This document shows, piece after piece, positions 51,893-60,754 of a stretch of 64,000 nt of DNA. The notes beneath the pieces are model-generated. The model was not told the DNA's origin. It searched no databases and was given only the letters and a program-made list of their open reading frames with translations. The stretch covers positions 186,001 to 250,000 of the forward strand of contig NZ_JTDW01000002.1 in NCBI RefSeq assembly GCF_000943565.1. The letters run 5' to 3'. This DNA is from Neotamlana sedimentorum (lineage in GTDB: Bacteria; Bacteroidota; Bacteroidia; Flavobacteriales; Flavobacteriaceae). Within the stretch, counting starts at the first letter, position 1. The number at the start of each line of letters is the position of its first letter. The position numbers and the translations under genes are program-made.

Positions 51893-53713
51893 ATGAAACG
51901 TTATTTTATATATCTTTTAAGCCTTTCTTTTTTATTATCTTGTGGTAGTAGTAAAGGTGCTATTTCTATTACACCAACACCTCCAGAAACACCTGAAACT
52001 CCAAAAATTTTAAGTGTTAACCCAGGATATTGGCAACAACATGTCGATTACAAAATGGAAATTGATATGGATGTTAACACCTATCAATACCAAGGAAAAC
52101 AACAATTAGTTTACACCAATAATTCTCCCGATGTTTTAAATAAAGTATTTTATCATTTATACTTTAATGCGTTTCAACCTGGTAGCGAAATGGATGTACG
52201 CTCGCGTACTATTGCAGATCCAGACCGCCGTGTTGAAGATAGAATTAGCAAACTTAAACCTAACGAAATTGGTTATATTAACGTTAGTTCTTTAAAACAA
52301 AATGGCACGATTTTAAAGCATGAAACTGTTGGTACTGTATTGGAAGTTGAATTAGCAAAACCTATTCAACCAGGTGAAAAAGTTACCTTCGATATGGTTT
52401 TTGATGCGCAAGTGCCCGTACAAATTCGTCGTTCTGGTAGAAACAACAAAGAAGGTGTTGCCCTATCTATGACTCAATGGTACCCAAAATTAGCAGAATA
52501 CGATTTTGAAGGTTGGCATGCCGACCCTTATATTGGTCGTGAATTCCATGGTGTTTGGGGTAATTTTGATGTAAAACTAACGATCGATAAAAATTACGTT
52601 GTTGGTGGTTCAGGGTATTTACAAGAAGAGCCAACTGTAAAAGGCGATAAAAAAATCATGCATTTTAAAGCTCCAAACGTACACGATTTTACTTGGGCAG
52701 CCGATCCAGATTATATTCACGATACCTTACAAATAGAAAACGGGCCTTTACTTAATTTCTATTACAAAAAAACACTTCCTGAAGAAAATTTAAAATTTTG
52801 GAAAGAATTTCAACCTAAAGCAGCCGCTTTAATTGAATATTACTCCGAGCATGTTGGTAAATATCCTTACGAGCAATACTCAGTAATTCAAGGTGGCGAT
52901 GGCGGTATGGAATATGCTATGTGTACTTTAATTACTGGTAAACGTAGTTTTGGTAGTTTAGTTGGTGTAACAGCTCACGAAATGGCGCATACTTGGTTTC
53001 AATTTTTATTAGCAAGCAACGAGGCAAAACACGAGTGGATGGACGAAGGGTTTACAAGTTACATTAGCGATTTAGCAATGAACGAAGTTATGGAAACTAA
53101 TAAAGAAAATCCTACTGCTGGCGCTTACAGAAACTACCTGTATTTAGCAAAATCTGGTAAAGAGCAACCGTTAACTACACATGCCGATAGATATGCATAT
53201 AATCAAGCTTACAGTATTTCGGCTTACAGTAAAGGTGAAGTGTTTTTAGCTCAATTAGGTTATGTTATTGGAGAAGAAAACTTAATGAAAACCATAAAAA
53301 AATATTTTACCGATTTTTCTTTTAAACACCCAAAACCATTAGATATTGTTAGAACTGCTGAAAGAGTTTCTGGTTTAGAACTCGATTGGTATTTAATAGA
53401 TTTTGGCCAAACAACAAACACTATAGATTATGGTATTACATCTGTTGAAGATAAAACTATTACTTTAGAGCGTATTGGTTTAATGCCAATGCCTATAGAT
53501 TTAACAGTGACTTATACCGATGGTACAACACAAAATTATTACATACCATTACAAATGATGCGTGGTGAAAAACCAACCAATGCAACCGTTATAAAAGATT
53601 GGGCATGGGCATATCCAACCTATACTTTTAATGCAGAAAAATCGGTTAAAAGTGTTCAAATAGACCCAAGTGGTTTAATGGCAGATATTAACCCAGATAA
53701 TAATAAAAAATAG
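51893..53713 (+). CDS. M1 family metallopeptidase, lipoprotein
   Basis: 606 residues. Signal with lipobox (YLLSLSFLLSCGSSKG). An N-terminal beta domain (MDVNTYQYQGKQQLVYTNNS) and the thermolysin-like catalytic domain are present: exopeptidase motif QGGDGGMEYAMCTLI (the usual GxMEN replaced by GMEYA) and zinc site HEMAHTW...EAKHEWMDEGF. It would cleave N-terminal residues from peptides outside the cytoplasm. It follows the subtilase directly; a terminator at 53737-53764 ends the unit. Confidence 0.92.
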   Translation: MKRYFIYLLSLSFLLSCGSSKGAISITPTPPETPETPKILSVNPGYWQQHVDYKMEIDMDVNTYQYQGKQQLVYTNNSPDVLNKVFYHLYFNAFQPGSEMDVRSRTIADPDRRVEDRISKLKPNEIGYINVSSLKQNGTILKHETVGTVLEVELAKPIQPGEKVTFDMVFDAQVPVQIRRSGRNNKEGVALSMTQWYPKLAEYDFEGWHADPYIGREFHGVWGNFDVKLTIDKNYVVGGSGYLQEEPTVKGDKKIMHFKAPNVHDFTWAADPDYIHDTLQIENGPLLNFYYKKTLPEENLKFWKEFQPKAAALIEYYSEHVGKYPYEQYSVIQGGDGGMEYAMCTLITGKRSFGSLVGVTAHEMAHTWFQFLLASNEAKHEWMDEGFTSYISDLAMNEVMETNKENPTAGAYRNYLYLAKSGKEQPLTTHADRYAYNQAYSISAYSKGEVFLAQLGYVIGEENLMKTIKKYFTDFSFKHPKPLDIVRTAERVSGLELDWYLIDFGQTTNTIDYGITSVEDKTITLERIGLMPMPIDLTVTYTDGTTQNYYIPLQMMRGEKPTNATVIKDWAWAYPTYTFNAEKSVKSVQIDPSGLMADINPDNNKK

Positions 53714-53736
53714 ATTTAATTTTTTCTATCGATTTT

Positions 53737-53764
53737 AAAACCTTCTGTTAAAGCAGAAGGTTTT
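53737..53764 (+). terminator. Terminator after the M1 peptidase
   Basis: Perfect 11-bp stem AAAACCTTCTG (53737-53747)/CAGAAGGTTTT (53754-53764) followed by T residues. Confidence 0.9.
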
Positions 53765-53782
53765 TTATTTTTATATTTTACA

Positions 53783-53790
53783 TACCTTTG
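53783..53790 (+). promoter_or_regulatory. -7 box of rnpA
   Basis: TACCTTTG fits TAnnTTTG exactly and lies 20 bases before the TTG start, so the leader is very short. Confidence 0.6.
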
Positions 53791-53809
53791 GCAAATAAAA
53801 GCTCAATAA

Positions 53810-54184
53810 TTGCGTCTTACCTACCCTAAAAACGAAAAATTAAAAAGCAAAACGCTTATCGACGAACTATTTGCGAGCGGTAAATCGGTTTCAGCTTACC
53901 CTTTGCGTTTAGTGTATTTACCAACAACATTTAATAATAATGTTATGGCTAAAACAGGTGTTTCAGTAAGTAAACGTAATTTTAAAACTGCTGTAGCACG
54001 AAATCGTATAAAACGTTTAATGCGTGAAGCTTATCGCTTAAATAAACCTGATATATTTAACAATTTATCAACACCCCATGCGTTTATGATTTTGTACATT
54101 GGTAAAGAAATACCTAGCTTTTACCATGTAAATGCAAAAATGAAGCAATTATTCGAGAAATTTTCGAATAAAAGCGAAGCCTAA
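53810..54184 (+). CDS. rnpA: Ribonuclease P protein component
   Basis: 124 residues. The protein subunit of RNase P, which matures tRNA 5' ends. The start is TTG at 53810; no in-frame ATG exists near. The family pattern is seen in LTYPKNEKLKSKTLIDELFA, the basic VSVSKRNFKTAVARNRIKRL and LMREAYRLNK (RNR motif: ARNRIKRLMREAYR). It is not next to rpmH or dnaA here. The S41 peptidase follows 13 bases downstream and is probably co-transcribed. Confidence 0.93.
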   Translation: MRLTYPKNEKLKSKTLIDELFASGKSVSAYPLRLVYLPTTFNNNVMAKTGVSVSKRNFKTAVARNRIKRLMREAYRLNKPDIFNNLSTPHAFMILYIGKEIPSFYHVNAKMKQLFEKFSNKSEA

Positions 54185-54197
54185 TAAAAATTCGTTC

Positions 54198-55832
54198 ATG
54201 AAAAAATTATTAAAAAGAAAAGTAATTGTCCCCGTTTTACTTTGTGCTGTATTTTTAACAACATCGGCCTTTAAAAACGACTTTTTTGAAATTGCAAAGC
54301 AAATTGAAATATTCACCACCTTGTTTAAAGAAATTAACATGAATTATGTTGATGATACTAATCCTGGTGAACTCATGGATACGGCTATTAAAAGCATGCT
54401 TGCCGATTTAGACCCATATACCAATTTTATGAACGAACAAGATGTTGAAGCGGCAAGAATTAATAATACTGGCGATTATACAGGTATTGGTGCTAAAGTT
54501 AAAACCTTAAAAGACAAACTTGTTATAATTGAGCCTTATAAAGATTATCCTGCCGATAAAGCTGGACTTAAAGCTGGCGACGAAATTATAAAAGTTGGCA
54601 ACACTTCTATTTTAGATTATAAAGACGATGCTGGTAACTTATTAAAAGGTACTGCTGGATCGCAAGTTGAAGTAACTTTTAATAGACAAGGCAAAACACA
54701 AACTACAACCATTAAACGTGCCGAGGTAGAAATTAAAGCTGTTCCGCATTTTTCAATGATAAACGATAAAACTGGTTACATTGTTTTAAGTTCTTTTAGC
54801 CGTAAAGCGCATAGCGAAACTAATTATGCACTACGCGATTTAAAAGCACAGGGTGCTAAACGTATTATTTTAGATTTACGCGGAAACCCAGGCGGATTGG
54901 TTAACGAAGCTATTAAAATTGTTAACTTATTTGTACCTAAAGGTCAGTTGGTTGTAACTACAAAATCGAAAGTTAAAAAATACAATCGTACGTATTATAC
55001 ACAAAACGACCCTATTGATACCGAAATTCCATTAGTTATTTTAATTGATGGCAAAAGTGCTTCGGCTAGCGAAATTGTATCTGGATCTTTACAAGATTTA
55101 GATCGCGCTGTAATTGTTGGTTCTCGTAGCTTTGGAAAAGGTTTAGTACAACGTCCAAAAGAATTAACGTACGGAACACAAATTAAAATTACTATTTCGC
55201 GCTATTACACACCTTCTGGTCGTTGTATTCAAGCTTTAGATTATTGGCATAGAAATGAAAATGGAGAGGCTGTTCGCGTAAAACAAGAAAATTATAACGA
55301 ATTTAAAACTAAAAACGGACGTAAAGTTTTTGATGGCGGTGGTGTTTTTCCTGATGTTTTAATAGGAAGCTACAAAACCTCACCTATAACATCTGCAATT
55401 GTTAATAACGATTTGGTGTTTAACTACGCAACAAATTACTATTATAAACATAAAATTAATGATGTTAACAGTTTAAAATTAAACGATAACGATTTTAAAG
55501 ACTTTAAGAATTATTTAAAAACTAACGATTTTACTTTTGAAACCGATACCGAAAAAGCCCTTAAAAAAGCATTTGAAGTAGCTAAAAAAGAAGAGTTAAA
55601 CGATAATATACAAACCGATTATTACGCCTTAATTTCAAATTTAAACAAATCAAAATCGACGGTAATCGATGAAAATAAAAACTATTTATTAAATAAACTT
55701 ACAGAAGAAATTGTTAAACAATATGCTTATCGCGAAGGTTTATACGAGTATTACAAAATACACGATAAAGAAATTAAAAAAGCCACCGAAATTCTAAGCA
55801 ACTTAAGTACTTATTCAAGTTTTCTAAACTAA
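54198..55832 (+). CDS. S41 family C-terminal processing peptidase
   Basis: 544 residues. Signal-type N-terminus (VIVPVLLCAVFLTTSAFKND). A PDZ domain (about 80-165: TGIGAKVKTLKDKLVIIEPY, DYPADKAGLKAGDEIIKVGN) is followed by the S41 core with catalytic serine in DGKSASASEIVSGSLQD and lysine in GSRSFGKGLVQRP. The last 150 residues form a helical C-terminal extension. It acts in the periplasm on envelope proteins. The neighbouring rnpA gives no functional hint. Confidence 0.92.
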   Translation: MKKLLKRKVIVPVLLCAVFLTTSAFKNDFFEIAKQIEIFTTLFKEINMNYVDDTNPGELMDTAIKSMLADLDPYTNFMNEQDVEAARINNTGDYTGIGAKVKTLKDKLVIIEPYKDYPADKAGLKAGDEIIKVGNTSILDYKDDAGNLLKGTAGSQVEVTFNRQGKTQTTTIKRAEVEIKAVPHFSMINDKTGYIVLSSFSRKAHSETNYALRDLKAQGAKRIILDLRGNPGGLVNEAIKIVNLFVPKGQLVVTTKSKVKKYNRTYYTQNDPIDTEIPLVILIDGKSASASEIVSGSLQDLDRAVIVGSRSFGKGLVQRPKELTYGTQIKITISRYYTPSGRCIQALDYWHRNENGEAVRVKQENYNEFKTKNGRKVFDGGGVFPDVLIGSYKTSPITSAIVNNDLVFNYATNYYYKHKINDVNSLKLNDNDFKDFKNYLKTNDFTFETDTEKALKKAFEVAKKEELNDNIQTDYYALISNLNKSKSTVIDENKNYLLNKLTEEIVKQYAYREGLYEYYKIHDKEIKKATEILSNLSTYSSFLN

Positions 55833-55909
55833 AACATTTACGAAATACGTTATAATAGTGGGGCTATCATAGTTTTCAATTAAAAATACTATATTTATCC
55901 CACATTGAT

Positions 55910-56764
55910 ATGAATATATTTTTAATCAACATACTACTAATTTTTTGTGTAACAATTTGTTCTTCACAACAAAATTTAACACATGAAGTATATTTTGAAA
56001 CTGATGAATATGACGTACCAAATACAGAAAAAAACAGATTACTTTTATTCATATCAGAATTAACAGATGTGAATATTGAAACGATTTCTATTTTTGGTTT
56101 TTGTGACGATAGAGGTGCCGATACTTATAATTTAAAACTTTCTCAACAACGTGCCGATGCTATAAAAAGCATATTTTCAGAAAATGAAATTAGTGAATCA
56201 TTAATTACAAATGTTGATGGTAAAGGTGAAATTCTTTTAAAAATAGTCGAAGAAAAAAATCTTTTAAAAATTCGTGGATTAAATAGAAAAGTTGAAATTA
56301 TTGTTAAACCTAAGCCTCCAAAACCAGTTATTAAGGTTGCTAAAATAGTTGAAAAGCCTAAAGAAAAAACAGTAATAGATAAAATTAACGAAAGCGTTAA
56401 AGGTGATAAAATAATTTTTAAAGATATTTTATTTAAAACAGGATATGCAACTATAACTCCTGCAACTAAAAAAAACCTAACCGCAATTGCTGAAGCTTTA
56501 GCCAAGAGACCTGATATTTACTTTACTATTCAAGGTCATGTGTGTTGTACCAAATATTCACGCGATGCTATAGATAGAAAAACAAAACTTCGTAATCTTT
56601 CCGAAGCACGAGCTAAATATGTTTACGATTATTTTGCTAAAAAAGGCATAGATAAAAAACGTATGCGGCATATAGGACTACGCCGAAAATTTCCACTAGG
56701 TGGTGATCCTCAATACGACCGTCGTGTTGAAATTGTAATAAACTATGTTGATAATGCCAATTAA
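55910..56764 (+). CDS. OmpA-family protein with two OmpA-like domains
   Basis: 284 residues with a signal peptide (FLINILLIFCVTICSSQQ). A first OmpA/MotB-like half lies near 25-115 (VYFETDEYDVPNTEKNRLLL, IFGFCDDRGADTYNLKLSQQ, IRGLNRKVEIIV). After a lysine/proline linker (about 118-145) comes a second, complete one (IIFKDILFKTGYATITPATK, FTIQGHVCCTKYSRDAIDRK, RRVEIVINY). Two peptidoglycan-binding-type domains in tandem with no barrel are unusual. It is followed by the LRR protein 5 bases downstream and may anchor it. Confidence 0.82.
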   Translation: MNIFLINILLIFCVTICSSQQNLTHEVYFETDEYDVPNTEKNRLLLFISELTDVNIETISIFGFCDDRGADTYNLKLSQQRADAIKSIFSENEISESLITNVDGKGEILLKIVEEKNLLKIRGLNRKVEIIVKPKPPKPVIKVAKIVEKPKEKTVIDKINESVKGDKIIFKDILFKTGYATITPATKKNLTAIAEALAKRPDIYFTIQGHVCCTKYSRDAIDRKTKLRNLSEARAKYVYDYFAKKGIDKKRMRHIGLRRKFPLGGDPQYDRRVEIVINYVDNAN

Positions 56765-56769
56765 ATGTT

Positions 56770-58173
56770 ATGTGCTTCAAAATCTCAGATGTTTGTCTTT
56801 TTTTTATTGTTTTTCAATTAAAAGTAATAGCACAAACTTATGTTCCAGATAATAATTTTGAACAAGCACTAATAAATTTAGGTTACGATACTGCTCCGCT
56901 AGATAATTTTGTACCAACAACCAACATAAATACAGTTACTTCCTTAGATATTGCAGAACTAAACATTACAGATTTAACAGGAATTGAAGATTTTTTAAGC
57001 TTAACAAGTTTAGATTGTTCAGAAAACCAAATTACTAGTTTAAACGTTTCGCAAAACACCCAGTTAACTGAACTGTACATTAATGATAATCAAATAAACA
57101 CGATTGATATTTCGAATTTAACGATTTTAAAAATATTTTGGTGTTTTAATAATAACTTAAATCAATTAGTAATTGATAACAATCCGAATTTAATTTCTTT
57201 AGTTTGTTGGAATAACAATTTATCAACTTTAAGCGTAACTAACAATAAGGCTTTAACTGTTTTAGTTTGTGAAGAAAATAATCTGTCAAACCTCGATATA
57301 ACTCAAAATACAGCTTTAAATAGATTACAATGTGGTAGTAATTTTTTAAATAATTTAATGCTTACTAAAAATACAAATTTAACTTATTTAGCCTGTGAAA
57401 ATAACCAATTATCAACACTAGATGTTAGCCAAAATACAGCACTAAAAACCGTAATTTGTAACAATAATAACTTTAAAACACTAGATTTTTCGAATAATAC
57501 CAACCTATCATATTTAGATTGTCATTCTAATAACTTATGCACATTAAACATAAAAAATGGTAATAATTCGACGATTACGTTTATGGATTTTAGTAATAAT
57601 AATTTTATTAACTGTGTAATTGTAGATAACGAAAATGCCGATTTTAGCGCTTGGAAACCCAATAATTTTAATAATTATACCAATAAGATTGAAACTTGTA
57701 GAGTATTTATACCAGTAGATGAACTTAATGATTTTATTGGTAAATATTATACTTTACCAACCCTGACCAATGGAAATTATTTTACAGAAAGTAATGGTGC
57801 CGGAACACTTTTAAATGCAGGTGATAATATTACCGAATCGCAAATAATTTACATTTATAATGAAACCATTTGCGATAGCAATGAATCTTATTTTAATGTA
57901 TTAATAACCGATGCCGATTATTATATCCCAAAATATTTTACACCCAATAACGATGGTAGTCACGATTTATGGAAAATTTTAGATAATACCAATATAATTT
58001 CGAAAATTAGTATTTACAATAAATATGGAAAGCTGTTAAAAAATTTATCTTCAGGAAATTTGCAATGGGATGGTACATTTAATGGTAAACATTTACCAAC
58101 CGACGATTATTGGTATGTTATAAATTTAAATACAGGCGAAGCTATTCGCGGGCATTTTGCTTTAAAGCGTTAA
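56770..58173 (+). CDS. Leucine-rich-repeat protein with T9SS type B sorting domain
   Basis: 467 residues. The start is taken as TGT-rich MCFKISDV...; a signal peptide follows (VCLFFIVFQLKVIAQ). Residues about 50-270 hold repeating short units of the pattern LTxLxCxxNxLTxLDVSxNTxL (for example LTSLDCSENQITSLNVSQNT), typical of short bacterial LRRs. The C-terminal 85 residues match a type B T9SS sorting domain (PKYFTPNNDGSHDLWKILDN, KISIYNKYGKLLKNLS, LPTDDYWYVINL). The protein is therefore exported by the gliding-linked secretion system to the cell surface, probably for adhesion. It pairs with the OmpA gene. Confidence 0.87.
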   Translation: MCFKISDVCLFFIVFQLKVIAQTYVPDNNFEQALINLGYDTAPLDNFVPTTNINTVTSLDIAELNITDLTGIEDFLSLTSLDCSENQITSLNVSQNTQLTELYINDNQINTIDISNLTILKIFWCFNNNLNQLVIDNNPNLISLVCWNNNLSTLSVTNNKALTVLVCEENNLSNLDITQNTALNRLQCGSNFLNNLMLTKNTNLTYLACENNQLSTLDVSQNTALKTVICNNNNFKTLDFSNNTNLSYLDCHSNNLCTLNIKNGNNSTITFMDFSNNNFINCVIVDNENADFSAWKPNNFNNYTNKIETCRVFIPVDELNDFIGKYYTLPTLTNGNYFTESNGAGTLLNAGDNITESQIIYIYNETICDSNESYFNVLITDADYYIPKYFTPNNDGSHDLWKILDNTNIISKISIYNKYGKLLKNLSSGNLQWDGTFNGKHLPTDDYWYVINLNTGEAIRGHFALKR

Positions 58174-58613
58174 ATTTTAAACATGGCAATATGCGGAATA
58201 TCATCTTCAAGATACTCCTCTCCTATTTCTTTAAATCCTAAGCTATTATAAAACTTTTTTAAATAACACTGTGCAGAAATTTTTATTTCGGTTTCGTTAA
58301 AATAATTATTTACAGCAAGTATTGAAGCGTTCATAATATCGTAACCATATTTATGTTTACGTTCGTTTTGCGCCACTACTACCCTACCAATACTGGCATT
58401 TTTAAAATAATCACCTGGTTTAAAAATACGTGTGTATGCTACAATTTTTTCATTTTTAAATCCTAAAATATGAATTGCTTTTTGGTCCTTATAATCAATA
58501 TCTTGATACACACAATCTTGCTCTAAAACAAATACTTCACTTCGTAATTGAAGTATATTATAAAGTTCTTGGATGCTAAGTTGGTTAAAGGTTTTAGTTT
58601 GTATGGTTAGCAT
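58170..58613 (-). CDS. GNAT family N-acetyltransferase (ElaA-like)
   Basis: 147 residues. Acetyl-CoA-binding motif A is visible in ASIGRVVVAQNERKHKYGYD. ElaA-type features are the start FNQLSIQELYNILQLRSEVF, VLEQDCVYQDIDYKDQKAIH and the ending QCYLKKFYNSLGFKEIGEEY. The substrate is unknown. It overlaps the 3' end of the LRR gene by 4 bases in a convergent arrangement. Confidence 0.88.
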   Translation of the reverse strand: MLTIQTKTFNQLSIQELYNILQLRSEVFVLEQDCVYQDIDYKDQKAIHILGFKNEKIVAYTRIFKPGDYFKNASIGRVVVAQNERKHKYGYDIMNASILAVNNYFNETEIKISAQCYLKKFYNSLGFKEIGEEYLEDDIPHIAMFKI

Positions 58614-58666
58614 ATACTATTTTTTTAAAAAGATTTTGAAATAACTTAGGGACCACAATAAAATTG

Positions 58667-59584
58667 TTAATCTTGAACAATAATATCTTTTATATCGTCT
58701 TTATTAAATTCGGGTTGAATTGTTACGTGGTTAATATTAAATTTTTTATGTAAAATAGTTTCAATTGTTAATAAAATAGCATCAAACTCGGTAATATTAA
58801 CATCTTCATTTAAATCTAAATGCGCTTCTAAATGCAATTCATCATCACTTAAATTCCAAATATGAACATGATGTAATTTTTTTACTTTTGATAACTTGTT
58901 AACTTCGTTTACAACTTCATTAATATCAATATGTTCTGGTGTAAATAACATTAACATTTTAGTTGAAGTTTTTAGTAAAAAATAACCCATCCAAATTAAA
59001 TACAAAGCAATTAAAAAGGTGAGTAAACTATCTACCCAAAACAATTGAAAATATTTCATGAGCAAACCGCCAATTAAAACAGCAATACTTGCTAACATAT
59101 CGGTTAATAAATGAATGTAAGCCGATTTTATATTTATATTATTCCCAGATTCTTTTTTAAGTAAATACACGCTAAATCCGTTGCCCAGAATAGCCACCAG
59201 CGCAAGAATTATAACTAAATTAGAATGAATAGTTTGCGGATTATTAAAACGCTCGAAAGCTTCTTTAATTAAGATAACAGCAACAATTATTAAGGTAGCT
59301 GCATTTATAAAAGCGGCTAAAATTTCGGCACGTTTATAACCAAAAGTACGGTTTTTAGATGCTTTTCTCTTTGCTAATTTAGTAGCTACATAACTTACAA
59401 TAAGCGAAATAACATCGCTAAAATTATGCAAAGCATCACTTAATAAAGAAAGACTGCCTGAAATTAAACCACCAACAACTTGTGCTGCTGTAATAACTAC
59501 ATTTAATAATATAGAAATTAACAGATTTCGCCCATTTAAATTAGGATGTTTGTGCGAGTGCTTATGCGACAGACTGTGTTCCAT
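58667..59584 (-). CDS. Cation diffusion facilitator family transporter
   Basis: 305 residues. A histidine-rich N-terminus (HSLSHKHSHKHPN) may bind Zn2+. Six membrane helices follow, carrying the paired metal-site motifs SDALHNFSDV (helix 2) and HLLTDMLASI (helix 5), both with the D and H/D ligands of Zn exporters. The C-terminal cytoplasmic ferredoxin-like domain (about 210-305) is present (LHHVHIWNLSDDELHLEAHL). It exports Zn2+ or a related divalent metal in exchange for protons. Between rpiB and GNAT on the same strand; the rpiB gene ends 5 bases before its start. Confidence 0.92.
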   Translation of the reverse strand: MEHSLSHKHSHKHPNLNGRNLLISILLNVVITAAQVVGGLISGSLSLLSDALHNFSDVISLIVSYVATKLAKRKASKNRTFGYKRAEILAAFINAATLIIVAVILIKEAFERFNNPQTIHSNLVIILALVAILGNGFSVYLLKKESGNNINIKSAYIHLLTDMLASIAVLIGGLLMKYFQLFWVDSLLTFLIALYLIWMGYFLLKTSTKMLMLFTPEHIDINEVVNEVNKLSKVKKLHHVHIWNLSDDELHLEAHLDLNEDVNITEFDAILLTIETILHKKFNINHVTIQPEFNKDDIKDIIVQD

Positions 59585-59589
59585 TCATA

Positions 59590-60024
59590 TTAACAGGATA
59601 ATGGAATTTTATCGATACGACGTTGGTGACGACCACCTTCAAATTCGGTATTTAAAAAGGTTTCAACCATTTCAACAGCTTGTTCTATAGCTGTAAAACG
59701 CGCAGGAATACAAATAATATTTGCATTGTTATGGCCACGAATAAGTTCTACAATTTCTTTAGTCCAACTTAAACCAGCACGAATACCTTGGTGTTTATTT
59801 GCTGTTATAGCAACACCATTTGCACTACCACAAATTAAAATACCGTAAGTTGCATTTTTGTTTGTAACATCGGTTGCAACCGGATGTACAAAATCGGCAT
59901 AATCTACGCTATCTTTATTATCGGTTCCATAATTAATTACGGTATAACCTTTAGCTTCAAGATATTTTACAATGGCGTATTTATAATCGGTACCAGCGTG
60001 GTCGTTTCCTATAGAAATTGTCAT
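59590..60024 (-). CDS. rpiB: Ribose 5-phosphate isomerase B
   Basis: 144 residues. Interconverts ribose 5-phosphate and ribulose 5-phosphate in the pentose phosphate pathway. Visible motifs: ISIGNDHAGTDYKYAIVKYL, the catalytic cysteine in GILICGSANGVAITANK, and IRAGLSWTKEIVELIRGHNN with the phosphate-binding arginine and histidine pattern HQRRIDKIP. A full TACCTTTG promoter box is seen upstream on the minus strand. Followed by the CDF gene 5 bases away. Confidence 0.95.
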   Translation of the reverse strand: MTISIGNDHAGTDYKYAIVKYLEAKGYTVINYGTDNKDSVDYADFVHPVATDVTNKNATYGILICGSANGVAITANKHQGIRAGLSWTKEIVELIRGHNNANIICIPARFTAIEQAVEMVETFLNTEFEGGRHQRRIDKIPLSC

Positions 60025-60050
60025 GTTTATATACTTTATTTATATATAAA

Positions 60051-60058
60051 CAAAGGTA
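60051..60058 (-). promoter_or_regulatory. -7 box of rpiB
   Basis: CAAAGGTA on the plus strand reads TACCTTTG on the minus strand, an exact TAnnTTTG match 27 bases before the rpiB start. Confidence 0.6.
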
Positions 60059-60754
60059 ATAAATTAGTATTTAGATAGCTATTATTAAAAAATACTTATG
60101 CTTTATATTAACATAGTACAAATAAATAGTATTAAAGTGTTTTATTAGTATTTCAGAATCAAACAAATTAAACTAAATGCTTATTTAAGTGTATAATACA
60201 TTCATTTATATATTTAGCTTGTTAATAACCTATTGTTTTTTACAAAAGCTGCTTATTTTTTTTCATTACTTGTTAATAAGTGTTGATATGTTTCTAAAAC
60301 ATTTATTTGGTTTTTATCTAAAAAATTACAATCCGTAACATTTAGTTAACATACAAATAAGTTAATGTAAATTTTTAGTTAACTTATAAGCACTAGAATG
60401 TACAGTTATAAGCTATGTTAACTCATTCTTTTATTAAAAATTAGCTGTTAATTGAGTTATTAACAGTTGTTAATAGCAAATTAAAAAAGCTTATAAATTA
60501 AGAGTTTAGCTAGTTTAAAATATGTTAATTACCTATCAATAATTTTGAATAACATACTTATCAAAATAAAACTTAAAAAAGTTATACCGCTATTAACAAG
60601 CTATAATAACCATCATTTATTTTTTAAAATTTTTAAAAGAAAATGGTATTATAATATATAGTGTGGATAACTATATTTTTTAAAATTTAATTAATAAACT
60701 TTTGCTAGATTTTATATCTAAATTTGTAATTAGCTATTAATCAATAATTTTTAT
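60059..60754. other. AT-rich intergenic region with DnaA-box-like motifs; possible origin
   Basis: About 700 bases lack any gene, far more than elsewhere in the window. TGTGGATAA at 60662-60670 is the exact complement of the DnaA box TTATCCACA. Related TGTTAATAA or TTATTAACA motifs, each two changes from the box, occur at 60220, 60271 and 60457, with TGTTGATAT at 60281, TGTTAATTG at 60446 and TGTTAATAG at 60468. GTTAAC and TTAACATA repeats are frequent. The sequence is very AT-rich. The genes on either side are divergent. It could be oriC or only a long AT-rich spacer; no dnaA is nearby. Confidence 0.4.

Noticed and set aside
59884-60078. 64-codon plus-strand frame over the rpiB start
   Set aside because: Antisense to rpiB and covers its promoter; no family resemblance.
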